From Ruminococcus sp. UBA1828 (lineage in GTDB: Bacteria > Bacillota > Clostridia > Oscillospirales > Ruminococcaceae), in the NCBI GenBank assembly GCA_002338885.1, contig DDJI01000108.1, positions 24,023-46,531 of the forward strand: DNA of 22,509 nt. Reading direction: 5' to 3'. The first letter of the stretch is position 1, and the number at the start of each line of letters is the position of its first letter. Under the pieces are notes generated by a model. That model did no database searches, had not been told where the DNA came from, and worked only from the letters and a program-made list of their open reading frames with translations. Below are positions 14,194-22,509 of the stretch, piece by piece. Both the position numbers and the translations under genes were made by a program.

Positions 14194-16920
14194 ATGGGAC
14201 TTTTAGATAAATTATTCGGAACGTACAGCGAAAGAGAGCTAAAGCGCATAGAGCCTGTAAAAGAGGCGGTTTTGGCGCTTGAGGACAAATACAAGGGCTA
14301 CACCGATGCCGAGCTGAGGGCTGAGACGGACAGGTTCAAAAGCGAGCTTGCCGCGGGAAAGACCTTAGACGACATACTTCCCGAGGCGTTTGCCGTGTGC
14401 AGAGAGGCTGCGGCGAGAGTTTTGGGCAAGCGTGCATTTCCGGTGCAGGTTATAGGAGCCATAGTTTTGCATCAGGGCAGAATTGCCGAGATGAAAACCG
14501 GTGAAGGAAAGACCCTCACCGCATGCCTGGCGTCATATTTAAACGCGCTTTCGGGCGAGGGCGTGCATGTTGTAACGGTAAACGACTACCTTGCAAAGTT
14601 CCAGTCGGAGGAGATGGGACGAGTATACCGCTTCTTAGGGCTGAGCATAGGCGTAATACTTCACTCAAAGACAAACGACGAGCGCCGCGAGGCATATAAC
14701 TGCGACATAACATACGGCACAAACAACGAGTTCGGATTCGACTATTTAAGAGACAACATGGTCATATACAAAAAGGACAGAGTCCAGCGCGGGCATGCGT
14801 TTGCCATAGTTGACGAGGTAGACTCCATACTTATAGATGAGGCGAGAACGCCGCTTATCATATCCGGCAGGGGCGACAAGTCCACCGATATGTATGAAAA
14901 GGCGGACAGGTTTGCTAAGACGCTGAAGAAAAACGTAGTTGTCGAGCTTGAAAACAAGCAGGATACCGACTCGGTGTACGACGGCGACTACATCGTAGAC
15001 GAGAAGGCAAAGACCGCAACCCTTACAAAGGCGGGCGTTGCAAAGGCTGAGGCGTACTTTGGAGTTGAAAACCTTTCCGACACCGAAAACGTGACGCTTT
15101 TGCACCACATAAATCAGGCTATCAAGGCAAACGGCGTGATGAAGAGGGATATAAACTACGTCGTCAAGGACGGCGAGGTCATCATTGTAGACGAGTTCAC
15201 CGGCAGACTCATGTACGGCAGAAGATACAACGACGGACTTCATCAGGCTATAGAGGCAAAGGAAGGCGTAAAGGTTGCGCATGAGTCAAAGACCATAGCG
15301 ACAATCACATTCCAGAACTATTTCAGACTTTATAAAAAGCTCTCCGGCATGACCGGTACTGCCGCCACCGAAGAGGACGAGTTCAGGGAAATATACAAGC
15401 TTGACGTAATAGTCGTACCGACAAACAAGCCCATGATAAGAATAGACCACCCCGACGTCGTGTATAAGACCGAAAAGGGCAAGTTCAACGCCGTCATAGA
15501 CGAAGTCGTAAGGTGCCATCAGAAGGGACAGCCTGTTTTGGTCGGAACGATATCCATCGAAAAGTCTGAGATACTCTCATCCATGCTCAAAAGAAAGGGC
15601 ATAGACCACGAGGTCTTAAACGCCAAGCACCATGAGCGCGAGGCGCAGATAGTAGCTCAGGCGGGACAGCTCGGAGCGGTGACCATCGCAACCAACATGG
15701 CAGGAAGAGGAACCGACATCATGCTCGGCGGAAACGCGGAGTTTTTGGCAAAGGGCGACCTTGTCAAGGCGGGATACACCGAGGAGCAGATATACGACAT
15801 AACCGGCTTTACCGAGACGGAGGATGAAACCGTCTTAGAGGGCAGAAAACGCTACAAGGAGCTGATGGACAAGTACGGCGCAATCACCGCCGAAAAGGCG
15901 CTTGAGGTCAAGAAAGCGGGCGGACTGTACATCATAGGCACGGAGCGCCACGAGTCAAGGCGTATAGATAACCAGTTAAGAGGACGTGCGGGACGTCAGG
16001 GCGACGAGGGCGAGAGCAGATTCTATCTGTCCTTAGAGGACGATTTGATGAGGCTTTTCGGCGGCGACAGAATCACCTCACTTATGAACACCCTCAAGGT
16101 GGATGAAAACACCCCGATAGAGTCAAAGATGCTCACAAACGTAATAGAGCAGTCGCAGCGCAAGGTTGAGAGCAGAAACTTCAACATAAGAAAGAACGTC
16201 CTCAACTACGACGATGTAATGAACTCTCAAAGAGAAATCATCTACAGCCAGCGCTCTGAGGTCTTGGAGGGCAAGGACATCCACAGTCACATCATAAAGA
16301 TGATAAAGGACTTCGTGGCAAACAGCGTCAACTCCTACCTTGTCGGAGACGAGGAGGACAGCTGGAACTTCGCAGGTTTAAGAGAGCACTTTGCGGGACT
16401 GTTCACCATCCCCAACGACTTCAACTTCACCACAGATGAGCTTAACAACATAGACAAGCAGGGCATAATAGACATGACAACCGAGGCTGCCCTCAAGAGA
16501 TACGACGAAAAGGAGCAGGAGCTTACCCCGCCGATACTCAGAGAGGTGGAAAGAGTTGCGCTGCTGCAGGTTGTGGACAGAAAGTGGATGCAGCATATAG
16601 ACGACATGGACGAGCTGAAAAAGGGCATATCCCTCCGCTCGTACGGCAGCCATGACCCCGTTGTGGCGTACCGCATGGAGGGCTATGAGATGTTTGATGC
16701 GATGGTAGAGTCGATATGCGAGGACACCATAAGAATACTTTACAACACTCACCTAAGAAAAGACCGCCCGATAGAGCGCAAGCAGGTGCTCAAAGCCGAA
16801 CCGACAGGCGGCTCTGACGGCACGGTTTCGCAGACGCGAAAGAGCACCAAAAAGGCAGGAAGAAACGACCCATGCCCCTGCGGAAGCGGCAAGAAGTATA
16901 AAAAGTGCTGCGGCAGATAA
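14194..16920 (+). CDS. secA: SecA, ATPase motor of the Sec protein translocase
   Basis: SecA pushes unfolded preproteins through SecYEG using ATP. The 908-residue product contains the Walker A GEGKT (103-107), the Walker B DEVD (207-210), the preprotein crosslinking and helical regions, [13 protein letters not shown] and [15 protein letters not shown] of the second nucleotide-binding fold, and a C-terminal SEC-C zinc motif (Cys894, Cys896, Cys905, Cys906). It is longer than the Bacillus protein (about 840), mainly from an insertion of some 60 residues after MLGGN ([19 protein letters not shown]...) that is usual in clostridial and actinobacterial SecA. GAAAGGGG and the strong promoter fix the ATG. 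It is monocistronic as far as I can see; no clear terminator follows. Confidence 0.98.
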   Translation: MGLLDKLFGTYSERELKRIEPVKEAVLALEDKYKGYTDAELRAETDRFKSELAAGKTLDDILPEAFAVCREAAARVLGKRAFPVQVIGAIVLHQGRIAEMKTGEGKTLTACLASYLNALSGEGVHVVTVNDYLAKFQSEEMGRVYRFLGLSIGVILHSKTNDERREAYNCDITYGTNNEFGFDYLRDNMVIYKKDRVQRGHAFAIVDEVDSILIDEARTPLIISGRGDKSTDMYEKADRFAKTLKKNVVVELENKQDTDSVYDGDYIVDEKAKTATLTKAGVAKAEAYFGVENLSDTENVTLLHHINQAIKANGVMKRDINYVVKDGEVIIVDEFTGRLMYGRRYNDGLHQAIEAKEGVKVAHESKTIATITFQNYFRLYKKLSGMTGTAATEEDEFREIYKLDVIVVPTNKPMIRIDHPDVVYKTEKGKFNAVIDEVVRCHQKGQPVLVGTISIEKSEILSSMLKRKGIDHEVLNAKHHEREAQIVAQAGQLGAVTIATNMAGRGTDIMLGGNAEFLAKGDLVKAGYTEEQIYDITGFTETEDETVLEGRKRYKELMDKYGAITAEKALEVKKAGGLYIIGTERHESRRIDNQLRGRAGRQGDEGESRFYLSLEDDLMRLFGGDRITSLMNTLKVDENTPIESKMLTNVIEQSQRKVESRNFNIRKNVLNYDDVMNSQREIIYSQRSEVLEGKDIHSHIIKMIKDFVANSVNSYLVGDEEDSWNFAGLREHFAGLFTIPNDFNFTTDELNNIDKQGIIDMTTEAALKRYDEKEQELTPPILREVERVALLQVVDRKWMQHIDDMDELKKGISLRSYGSHDPVVAYRMEGYEMFDAMVESICEDTIRILYNTHLRKDRPIERKQVLKAEPTGGSDGTVSQTRKSTKKAGRNDPCPCGSGKKYKKCCGR

Positions 16921-17074
16921 CACCCCGAGAGCTTTATTTGAAACAATACGTATATTTAATAGCATAATATACTTCACGTAATTGAATTTTTGCATGGCGC
17001 GGCGGACTTGCTTTTATTTCATCAGGGGATATTTTAATATTATTACATGATGCCCCAAACAGATGATGCCGCCG

Positions 17075-17235
17075 CATCAAAAGCAAAATGACCATGAAGT
17101 TTCACACTGCTTTTAAATTGCAAAATTCTTTTGCGTGCAGACATACTCTTACCCCAAGGCGTTGATATGACTAAGTGGTGTGTGGTCGCATATGACCACA
17201 AGTGCGTATTGACCTTTACCGAGCGGCTGTTATAA
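17075..17235 (+). pseudogene. Truncated copy of the start of the DUF1015 gene
   Basis: From 17075 to about 17199 the DNA repeats the region 17247-17356, including the leader, ATGACNATGAAGTTTCA and the coding start. The copy's first frame (ATG 17094) reads MKFHTAFK and then shifts because of 16 extra bases forming a small inverted repeat (GCAAAA-TTC-TTTTGC, 17120-17134). In the restored frame from 17137 it reads ADILLPQGVDMTKWCVVAYD, matching the intact gene (ADILLPQGVDMSKWAVVACD), then runs into unrelated sequence and TAA at 17233. The remaining body of the gene is missing. It is the relic of a tandem duplication. Confidence 0.88.
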
Positions 17236-17236
17236 C
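17209..17236 (+). promoter_or_regulatory. Possible promoter of the DUF1015 gene
   Basis: TTGACC (17209-17214), a 16-base spacer and TATAAC (17231-17236). It lies at the junction just after the relic copy, about 30 bases before the intact start codon; that leader is short but workable. Confidence 0.45.
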
Positions 17237-17265
17237 ACCGGCACTACATCAAAGGAGAAATGACT

Positions 17266-18516
17266 ATGAAGTTTCATACTGCGTTTAAATCAGCAGATAT
17301 ACTCTTACCCCAAGGCGTAGACATGAGCAAATGGGCAGTGGTCGCCTGTGACCAGTTCACCGGCGAGCCGGAATATTGGAAAGAAACAGAGAAAATAGTC
17401 GGACCTGCAAAGTCAACTCTTCGTCTCATACTCCCCGAGATATACCTTGAGGAGCCGGACGTCGAGAGCCGCATAGACAAAATAAATTCCGCCATACATG
17501 AGTACCTGAAGGGCGGAGTGTTCAGGGAGCTTAAAAACTCCATGATATACGTAAGAAGAATACAGTCGGACGGAAAGCTGCGAGAAGGCATAGTCGGCGC
17601 GGTTGACTTGGAGGAGTACGACTACCGCAAAGGCTCCGCATCGAAGATACGCGCAACCGAAGCCACCGTCACACAAAGAATACCCCCAAGGCTCAAAATA
17701 AGAAAAAATGCGGAAATCGAGCTGCCGCACATAATGATACTCATAGACGACCCGAGCATGTCCGTCATAGAACCGCTTGCAAAGAAGGCGGACGGAGGCC
17801 TTGAAAAGGTGTACGACTGCAAGCTCATGCAGGGCGGCGGAAGCGTGAGCGGATATGCTTTGGATGAGGACGAGATAAAAAGAGTGGACGAGGCCCTGCA
17901 AAAGCTGCAGGACGCATGCAGCGGCATGCTCTTTGCAATGGGAGACGGAAACCACTCTCTTGCCACCGCCAAGGAGCATTACGAGAACCTGAAGCGTGAA
18001 AACCCGGACAAAAACTTTGAAAACCATCCGGCAAGGTATGCTTTGTGCGAGATAGTCAACCTTCACTCCCCCGCGCTCGAGTTTGAGGCCATACACAGAA
18101 TTGTCACGGGAGTTGACAGGGATGCGCTCATAGCCGAAATGACCGATGCGCTCGGGCTGTCAAAGGAGCCGTCGGAGCAGAAGATAACCGTTTTGCGCGG
18201 CGCAGATAAGGACACGCTTTATGTTCACAAGCCGCTTTCAAAGCTTGCAGTGGGAAGCTTGCAGACGTGCCTTGACGAGTATCTTAAAAACAATCCAGAT
18301 GCAAAAACAGATTATATCCACGGAGAGGACGTCGTTGCAAGACTGGCGCAAAGCCCCGATGCCGTGGGATTTATACTCGAGCCGATGAAAAAATCGGAGC
18401 TGTTTGAGGCTGTAGAGACCGACGGCGCACTCCCGAGAAAGACGTTTTCAATGGGTCACGCGCAGGACAAGAGGTACTACCTTGAGGCGAAGAGGATCAC
18501 CGAGGAGGTATCATGA
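17266..18516 (+). CDS. DUF1015 family protein (COG4198)
   Basis: The product has 416 residues. ATG 17266 is preferred to ATG 17260 because AAAGGAG (17251-17257) is eight bases from the former and only two from the latter. Family hallmarks are the N-terminal ADILLPQGVDMSKWAVVACD, IRATEATVTQRIPPRLKIR (about 127-146), the GDGNHSLATAK motif (about 226-236), and ENHPARYALCEIVNLHSPAL. The function is not established. The DGNH motif recalls the DGH(T/H)R motif of ParB-fold free-serine kinases (SerK/SbnI), and my recollection is that clostridial DUF1015 genes often sit beside serine biosynthesis genes, but none is here, so a kinase role is only a possibility. Its stop overlaps the next start (ATGA). 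Confidence 0.88.
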   Translation: MKFHTAFKSADILLPQGVDMSKWAVVACDQFTGEPEYWKETEKIVGPAKSTLRLILPEIYLEEPDVESRIDKINSAIHEYLKGGVFRELKNSMIYVRRIQSDGKLREGIVGAVDLEEYDYRKGSASKIRATEATVTQRIPPRLKIRKNAEIELPHIMILIDDPSMSVIEPLAKKADGGLEKVYDCKLMQGGGSVSGYALDEDEIKRVDEALQKLQDACSGMLFAMGDGNHSLATAKEHYENLKRENPDKNFENHPARYALCEIVNLHSPALEFEAIHRIVTGVDRDALIAEMTDALGLSKEPSEQKITVLRGADKDTLYVHKPLSKLAVGSLQTCLDEYLKNNPDAKTDYIHGEDVVARLAQSPDAVGFILEPMKKSELFEAVETDGALPRKTFSMGHAQDKRYYLEAKRITEEVS

Positions 18517-19127
18517 ACAGCGTATATGTTGTATTTGCAAGAACAGACCTTAAAGTTGGCAGAATGATACGCATAATGACCCGCAACCGCTACAACCATG
18601 TGGCGATATCGCTTGACGGCATGAAAACACTCTGCTCATTCTCAAGGCTTTATATAAACCACCCCTTAGTCGGCGGATTCGTAGAGGAGTCGCCAAACAG
18701 ATACCTGTTAAGCGACAAGTGCTACATAAAGACGGTCAGAATAGACGTTGACAACAAGACCTATGCCGCGCTTAAAGAGAGAGTGGAGAGCATGCAGAGA
18801 AAATCCCGCGAGTATGTGTATAACTACATGTCTGCCGCAGCGTACATTTTGGGCATGCGGATTGAAAGGGAGCATGCGTACACCTGCGTCGAGTTCGTAA
18901 GCGATGCGCTTGAAAGATCAGGAATACTCAAGGGCTGCGGCGGTTCAAGAGTAGAGATATCGGAGCTTGAGCGGGCGCTTTTGCCGTATGACTGCCGGGA
19001 GGCTGCCGCATCAGAGATATTTGACCGCGTGGGCTGGGGCAGCGATGTGTACCTGAGGCACTTAGGCAGAATAGCCGCAGCAAAAGAAGCGCTGAGACGC
19101 TTCGGCGCAATGGTGAGAAGCGCATAA
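18513..19127 (+). CDS. Permuted papain-fold (YiiX/NlpC-P60-like) protein
   Basis: The product has 204 residues with no signal peptide or membrane segment. The pattern is that of circularly permuted NlpC/P60-superfamily enzymes: His29 in YNHVAISLD comes first and Cys125 in YTCVEFVSDAL later, where it would be the nucleophile. Substrates of such proteins range from peptidoglycan peptides to lipids; the lack of an export signal suggests a cytoplasmic hydrolase or acyltransferase. GAGGAGG precedes the ATG, and the four-base overlap with DUF1015 indicates coupled translation and possibly a joint function. I am confident of the fold, not of the reaction. Confidence 0.7.
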   Translation: MNSVYVVFARTDLKVGRMIRIMTRNRYNHVAISLDGMKTLCSFSRLYINHPLVGGFVEESPNRYLLSDKCYIKTVRIDVDNKTYAALKERVESMQRKSREYVYNYMSAAAYILGMRIEREHAYTCVEFVSDALERSGILKGCGGSRVEISELERALLPYDCREAAASEIFDRVGWGSDVYLRHLGRIAAAKEALRRFGAMVRSA

Positions 19128-19164
19128 GACGGCGCACAAGCCGCAAAAATGCAGATAATGCGAT

Positions 19165-19202
19165 AAAAAAGCCACACCCGATTTTTTCGGATGTGGCTTT
19201 TG
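19165..19202. terminator. Bidirectional terminator between convergent operons
   Basis: AAAAGCCACACCCGA (19167-19181) pairs with TCGGATGTGGCTTTT (19187-19201) with one mismatch. T-runs follow on both strands, longer on the minus strand. It ends both the DUF1015 operon and the polA-phosphatase operon. Confidence 0.9.
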
Positions 19203-19217
19203 TATGTATGCATGCAC

Positions 19218-19868
19218 TTAAAGCCCGCTCAAAATCACGCCGCAAAGCTCCTCACAGCTTTTGCAGACCGCTGCGGCCCCTGCCGACTCAAGCTCCCCCG
19301 CCTCGCCGTAGCCGTAAAGCACGCCTATGCACGGGATGCCGCATGCCGCCGCTCCCGCCACGTCATAGCTGCGGTCGCCCACCATCACAGTGCTGCCCTT
19401 GTCGCATTTTAGGATTTCGAGCGCACGCCTTATCACGTCGGCTTTTGTGGATTTGGGGTTGTCAAGCGGAGCGCCGCAGATGCACTCAAAGTATCCCCGC
19501 AGATTAAACTTGTCCGCTATCCTCAAAGCGAACACCTCCGGCTTTGACGTCGCAACCGCAAGCTTTATCCCGCTGTCCCTGAGCCTTTCAAGCATTTTCG
19601 GCACACCGTCGTAAACGCGGTTTTCAAATATCCCGCGCTCCGAAAAGTATTCTCTGTACGCCGTTATCGCGCGCCGGACGGTGTCGGCGTCCAGCCCCAG
19701 AAAGTGCTCAAAAGAGTAGGCGATCGGAGGACCTATGAATTTTTGAAGGGTTTTTGGGGAAGGCTCGCTCAGCTCAAGCTTTTTCGCGGCGTACTTTATT
19801 GAGTTTATTATCCCCGCGGCGGAGTCGGTGAGAGTTCCGTCGAGGTCGAATAAAACGTATTTTATCAT
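19218..19868 (-). CDS. HAD-superfamily phosphatase, phosphoglycolate phosphatase-like
   Basis: The product has 216 residues, a typical length for the Gph/PGMB-type HAD group. Asp8 and Asp10 in DLDGTLTDS form the nucleophile and acid/base pair; VATSKP carries motif II, and VMVGDRSYDVAGAAACGIPC provides motif IV. The cap is helical (about 20-85), as in phosphoglycolate phosphatases. AGGAG (19877-19881) precedes the ATG. It begins 15 bases after the polA stop and is almost surely co-transcribed. In clostridia such proteins often act on pyrophosphate or sugar phosphates, so the substrate is open; a role in clearing phosphoglycolate from DNA repair would fit the partner but is speculative. Confidence 0.9.
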   Translation of the reverse strand: MIKYVLFDLDGTLTDSAAGIINSIKYAAKKLELSEPSPKTLQKFIGPPIAYSFEHFLGLDADTVRRAITAYREYFSERGIFENRVYDGVPKMLERLRDSGIKLAVATSKPEVFALRIADKFNLRGYFECICGAPLDNPKSTKADVIRRALEILKCDKGSTVMVGDRSYDVAGAAACGIPCIGVLYGYGEAGELESAGAAAVCKSCEELCGVILSGL

Positions 19869-19883
19869 GTTGTGTGCTCCTGT

Positions 19884-22439
19884 TCATCCCTTTGCATCGT
19901 ACCAGCTCCTGCCGATGTTCACGTCCGCCGTCAAAGGCACGCTGAGCTTTACCGCGCTCTCCATCTCCTGCGACAAAAGCTCCGCCGCCCTCTTTGCGCA
20001 CTCCTCTGACGCCTCTACAATCAGCTCGTCGTGAACCTGAAGAATGAGCCTCGCATCGAGATTTTCCTCTTTGAGCTTTCGCCATACCCTTATCATCGCA
20101 ATCTTGATTATGTCCGCCGCCGTGCCCTGTATCGGCGCGTTCATGGCTGCGCGCCTGCCGAACGCCTGAAGGTTTTTGTTCGAGCTTTTTAATTCGGGGA
20201 TGTATCGCCGCCTGCCGAAAAGCGTCTTGACATAGCCGTTTTTCTCGGCAAACTCCACCGTGTCCTTCATGAACCTGTCCACAGACGGGAATCCCGCAAG
20301 ATATGATTTTATATACCTGTCCGCCTGAGCCACCGAAACGTTTATGTCCTTTGAAAGCGAGAACGCGCCTATTCCGTAGATTATTCCGAAGTTTACCGCC
20401 TTCGCCGCACGCCTCATGTCTGCGTCCACAAGCTCCTCGGGAACCCCGAAAACCTGCGACGCCGTGCGGGTGTGGATGTCCGTTCCGGACAGGAAGGTGC
20501 TTATCATGTTTTTGTCTCCGCACATTGACGCAAGAACCCTCAGCTCTATCTGCGAGTAGTCCGCATCCACAAGCTCTCTGCCCTTTGCCGCCACGAAGAA
20601 CTTTCGCATGTTGCTGCCGATTTCCTTTCTGACGGGTATGTTTTGCATGTTCGGGTTGGCGGATGATATTCGTCCCGTTCTGGTTTCGGTCTGCTTAAAC
20701 TCACTTCTCACCCTTCCGTCCGGGCATACGACAGCCAAAAGCCCGTCAACATAGGTGGATTTGAGCTTTGTCAGGGTGCGGTACTCAAGTATCGGGTTTA
20801 TTATCGGGTGGACGTTTGCAAGCCCCTCAAGTATCTCCGCTCCGGTTGAGTATCCGCTCTTTGTCTTTTTGCCTGCGGGAAGCCCAAGCTCTTCAAACAA
20901 CACCGTGCCGAGCTGCTTAGGCGACGAAATGTTAAATTCATGCCCCGCAAGCTCGTATATTTCGCTCTTTAAGCTTTCTATGTCCACATCCAAAGACTCG
21001 CCGAAGCTCTTTATTCCCTCGCAGTCAACCATAACTCCCGTGACCTCCATCGAGGCAAGCACCTCGCACAGCGGCAGCTCTATTTCATAGTAAAGCTCGC
21101 TCATCTGCGCCTTTTCAAGCTCTGAGCGCAGCACGTCCCCGAGCCGCTCAAGCGACAAAAGGTCGCAGTATTCCGAACAATTTTCTTCGCCGCAGTCTGC
21201 ATCCGCATACGGCACGCCGTAGGACGAGCACAGGTTTGAAACGGTGTATTCGCTCGACTGCGAGTTTAGAAGGTATCCCGCAAGGTCGCAGGAAAACTCA
21301 AGGGATTTAAGCTCTTTTCCCCTCTCGAATGCGTACTTGAATGCGCCCTTAGCCTCAAACGTCGTCTTTTCGGATCCGCCGCAGAGGTACGAAAGTATCT
21401 GCTCGCTGTCGCCGCTTGCGTATATGCCGCTTTCAAAGCGCACCGCTATCCTGCCGTCAAAGAGAATAAACTCGCTCTTTTTATGCTCCATTTTTTCGAT
21501 GGCGTCTCGCTCAAGCGGGTGCTGCGAAAAGCTTTGGTGCACCTTGTCCGGCTCGTCGCCCCCTTCGGCATCTGCGGGCGAAAGCCCGAGCTTGTCAAGC
21601 ATGCGGTACATCTGAAGCTCTGTAAGTATCTTAGCCGCCTGCTTTTTGTCTGCCGGCTTGTTTTCATAGTATGACAGCTCACATGGTATCGGCGCATCCT
21701 TGACAATGGTAGCAAGCCACTTGCTCTCAAACGCCGAGTCCTTTCCCGCCGCAAGCTTTGCCCTGACCGACGGGGTCAGGCTCGCCGTGTCAAGGTTTTC
21801 ATACAGGTTTTCTATTGTAGCGTACTCCTTGATGAGCGCTTTTGCGGTCTTTTCGCCTATTCCCGCAACTCCCGGGATGTTGTCCGAGCTGTCCCCCATC
21901 AAAGCCTTTATGTCTATTAGGTTCACAGGCTCCACGCCGTACTCCTCAAAGAACCTGTCGCGGTCGTAAACAGCCGTTTCGCGGTTGGTGGCAAGCCGCA
22001 CCGTCACATGCTCCGCTATGAGCTGCAAATTGTCACGGTCTCCCGACAAAATCGTGCAGCGCCCTCCGGCGTCGGAAAACAGCTTTGACACCGAGCCTAA
22101 AATGTCGTCCGCCTCGTACCCCTCAAGCTCTAAAACGCATATTCCCAAGGCTTTAAGCAGCTCCTTTGTCTTTGGCAGCTGCATGGCAAGCTCGTCCGGC
22201 ATTTTGTGCCTGGTGGCTTTGTAGTATCCGCACTGCTTGTGGCGAAATGTCGGCGCGCTCAAGTCAAACGCCACCGCCGTGCAGTCCGGCTTTACCGCTT
22301 CAAGCTCCCTAAGGAGTATGTTCATAAATCCGGTTATGGCGTTCGTGTAAAACCCGTTCGACGTGCTCAAAAGCTTTATGCCGTAAAACGCACGGTTGAG
22401 TATTGAATTGCCGTCTATAACAAGAATGTGTTTTGACAT
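19884..22439 (-). CDS. polA: DNA polymerase I
   Basis: The 851-residue enzyme fills gaps and removes RNA primers during replication and repair. The N-terminal 5'-nuclease domain (about 1-290) shows VIDGNSILNRAFYG, the EADD cluster (109-112), SGDRD (132-136) and GDSSDNIPG (182-190). The 3'-5' exonuclease region (about 305-430) is short and lacks the acidic motifs for metal binding, so proofreading is probably absent, as in Bacillus and many Firmicutes. Polymerase motifs are intact: A with Asp627 (DADYSQIELR), B (RRAAKAVNFGIIYG, 676-689) and C with Asp804 (QVHDELIVE). AGGGGAG (22451-22457) is 11 bases before the ATG. It heads an operon with the HAD phosphatase. Confidence 0.98.
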   Translation of the reverse strand: MSKHILVIDGNSILNRAFYGIKLLSTSNGFYTNAITGFMNILLRELEAVKPDCTAVAFDLSAPTFRHKQCGYYKATRHKMPDELAMQLPKTKELLKALGICVLELEGYEADDILGSVSKLFSDAGGRCTILSGDRDNLQLIAEHVTVRLATNRETAVYDRDRFFEEYGVEPVNLIDIKALMGDSSDNIPGVAGIGEKTAKALIKEYATIENLYENLDTASLTPSVRAKLAAGKDSAFESKWLATIVKDAPIPCELSYYENKPADKKQAAKILTELQMYRMLDKLGLSPADAEGGDEPDKVHQSFSQHPLERDAIEKMEHKKSEFILFDGRIAVRFESGIYASGDSEQILSYLCGGSEKTTFEAKGAFKYAFERGKELKSLEFSCDLAGYLLNSQSSEYTVSNLCSSYGVPYADADCGEENCSEYCDLLSLERLGDVLRSELEKAQMSELYYEIELPLCEVLASMEVTGVMVDCEGIKSFGESLDVDIESLKSEIYELAGHEFNISSPKQLGTVLFEELGLPAGKKTKSGYSTGAEILEGLANVHPIINPILEYRTLTKLKSTYVDGLLAVVCPDGRVRSEFKQTETRTGRISSANPNMQNIPVRKEIGSNMRKFFVAAKGRELVDADYSQIELRVLASMCGDKNMISTFLSGTDIHTRTASQVFGVPEELVDADMRRAAKAVNFGIIYGIGAFSLSKDINVSVAQADRYIKSYLAGFPSVDRFMKDTVEFAEKNGYVKTLFGRRRYIPELKSSNKNLQAFGRRAAMNAPIQGTAADIIKIAMIRVWRKLKEENLDARLILQVHDELIVEASEECAKRAAELLSQEMESAVKLSVPLTADVNIGRSWYDAKG

Positions 22440-22476
22440 GGTGGACTTAGCTCCCCTGTAACGTTATTTTAAATAC

Positions 22477-22504
22477 AGTATACCACTTTTTTGACCGGTA
22501 GCAA
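22477..22504 (-). promoter_or_regulatory. Promoter of polA
   Basis: On the minus strand TTGCTA (22504-22499), a 16-base spacer and TATACT (22482-22477) preceded by TGG (extended -10). The leader is about 30 bases. Confidence 0.7.
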
Positions 22505-22509
22505 GTATG

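Noticed and set aside
19884..22439. Loss of proofreading residues in DNA polymerase I as a novelty
   Set aside because: An inactive 3'-5' exonuclease domain is well known in PolA of Bacillus and many other Firmicutes.

Overview
The window looks like chromosome of an anaerobic Firmicute, most likely a gut-type member of the Clostridia. The grounds are SecA with the clostridial-type insertion and a C-terminal SEC-C zinc motif, a DNA polymerase I whose proofreading domain looks inactive, a YdbC/PC4 protein, lipoprotein solute-binding proteins, strong AGGAGG-type ribosome binding sites, and about 50% GC with very heavy use of ATA for isoleucine. I see no phage, plasmid, insertion sequence, CRISPR array, rRNA or tRNA. 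Genus cannot be read from the sequence.

Layout. Bases 1-496 are non-coding and carry two perfect hairpins. An HtrA-type membrane protease (minus strand) is divergent from a three-gene operon at 2388-5899: an AlgI/MBOAT-like membrane protein that lacks the catalytic motifs, a membrane-anchored protein with two SH3 domains, and a YhcC/YtqA-type radical SAM protein. Two large paralogous solute-binding lipoproteins follow (6114-7568 and 8170-9636), each with its own promoter and terminator and without permease or ATPase genes. A 44-residue membrane peptide on the minus strand (9906-10040), with its own promoter and terminator, is divergent from a Wzx-like flippase, which is followed by a YdbC/PC4 single-strand DNA-binding protein. 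A histidine phosphatase (minus) is divergent from an XRE regulator. Then come secA, a truncated copy of the start of a DUF1015 gene, the intact DUF1015 gene, and a permuted-papain-fold (YiiX-like) gene overlapping it by 4 bases. The right end is a minus-strand operon, polA followed by a HAD phosphatase.

How parts may work together. The pseudo-MBOAT and SH3 proteins resemble the AlgI plus DHHW/AlgX-like pairs that O-acylate surface polymers, but neither keeps a recognisable catalytic centre. This may be a repurposed envelope module, and it is the strongest candidate for something undescribed. The XRE regulator's promoter carries a 15-base palindrome over its -35 element. A nearly identical site lies in the leader of the 44-residue membrane peptide, which suggests a small two-gene regulon. 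Several intergenic regions (7569-8169, 9851-9905, 12033-12230) contain short tandem or palindromic repeats of different unit lengths.
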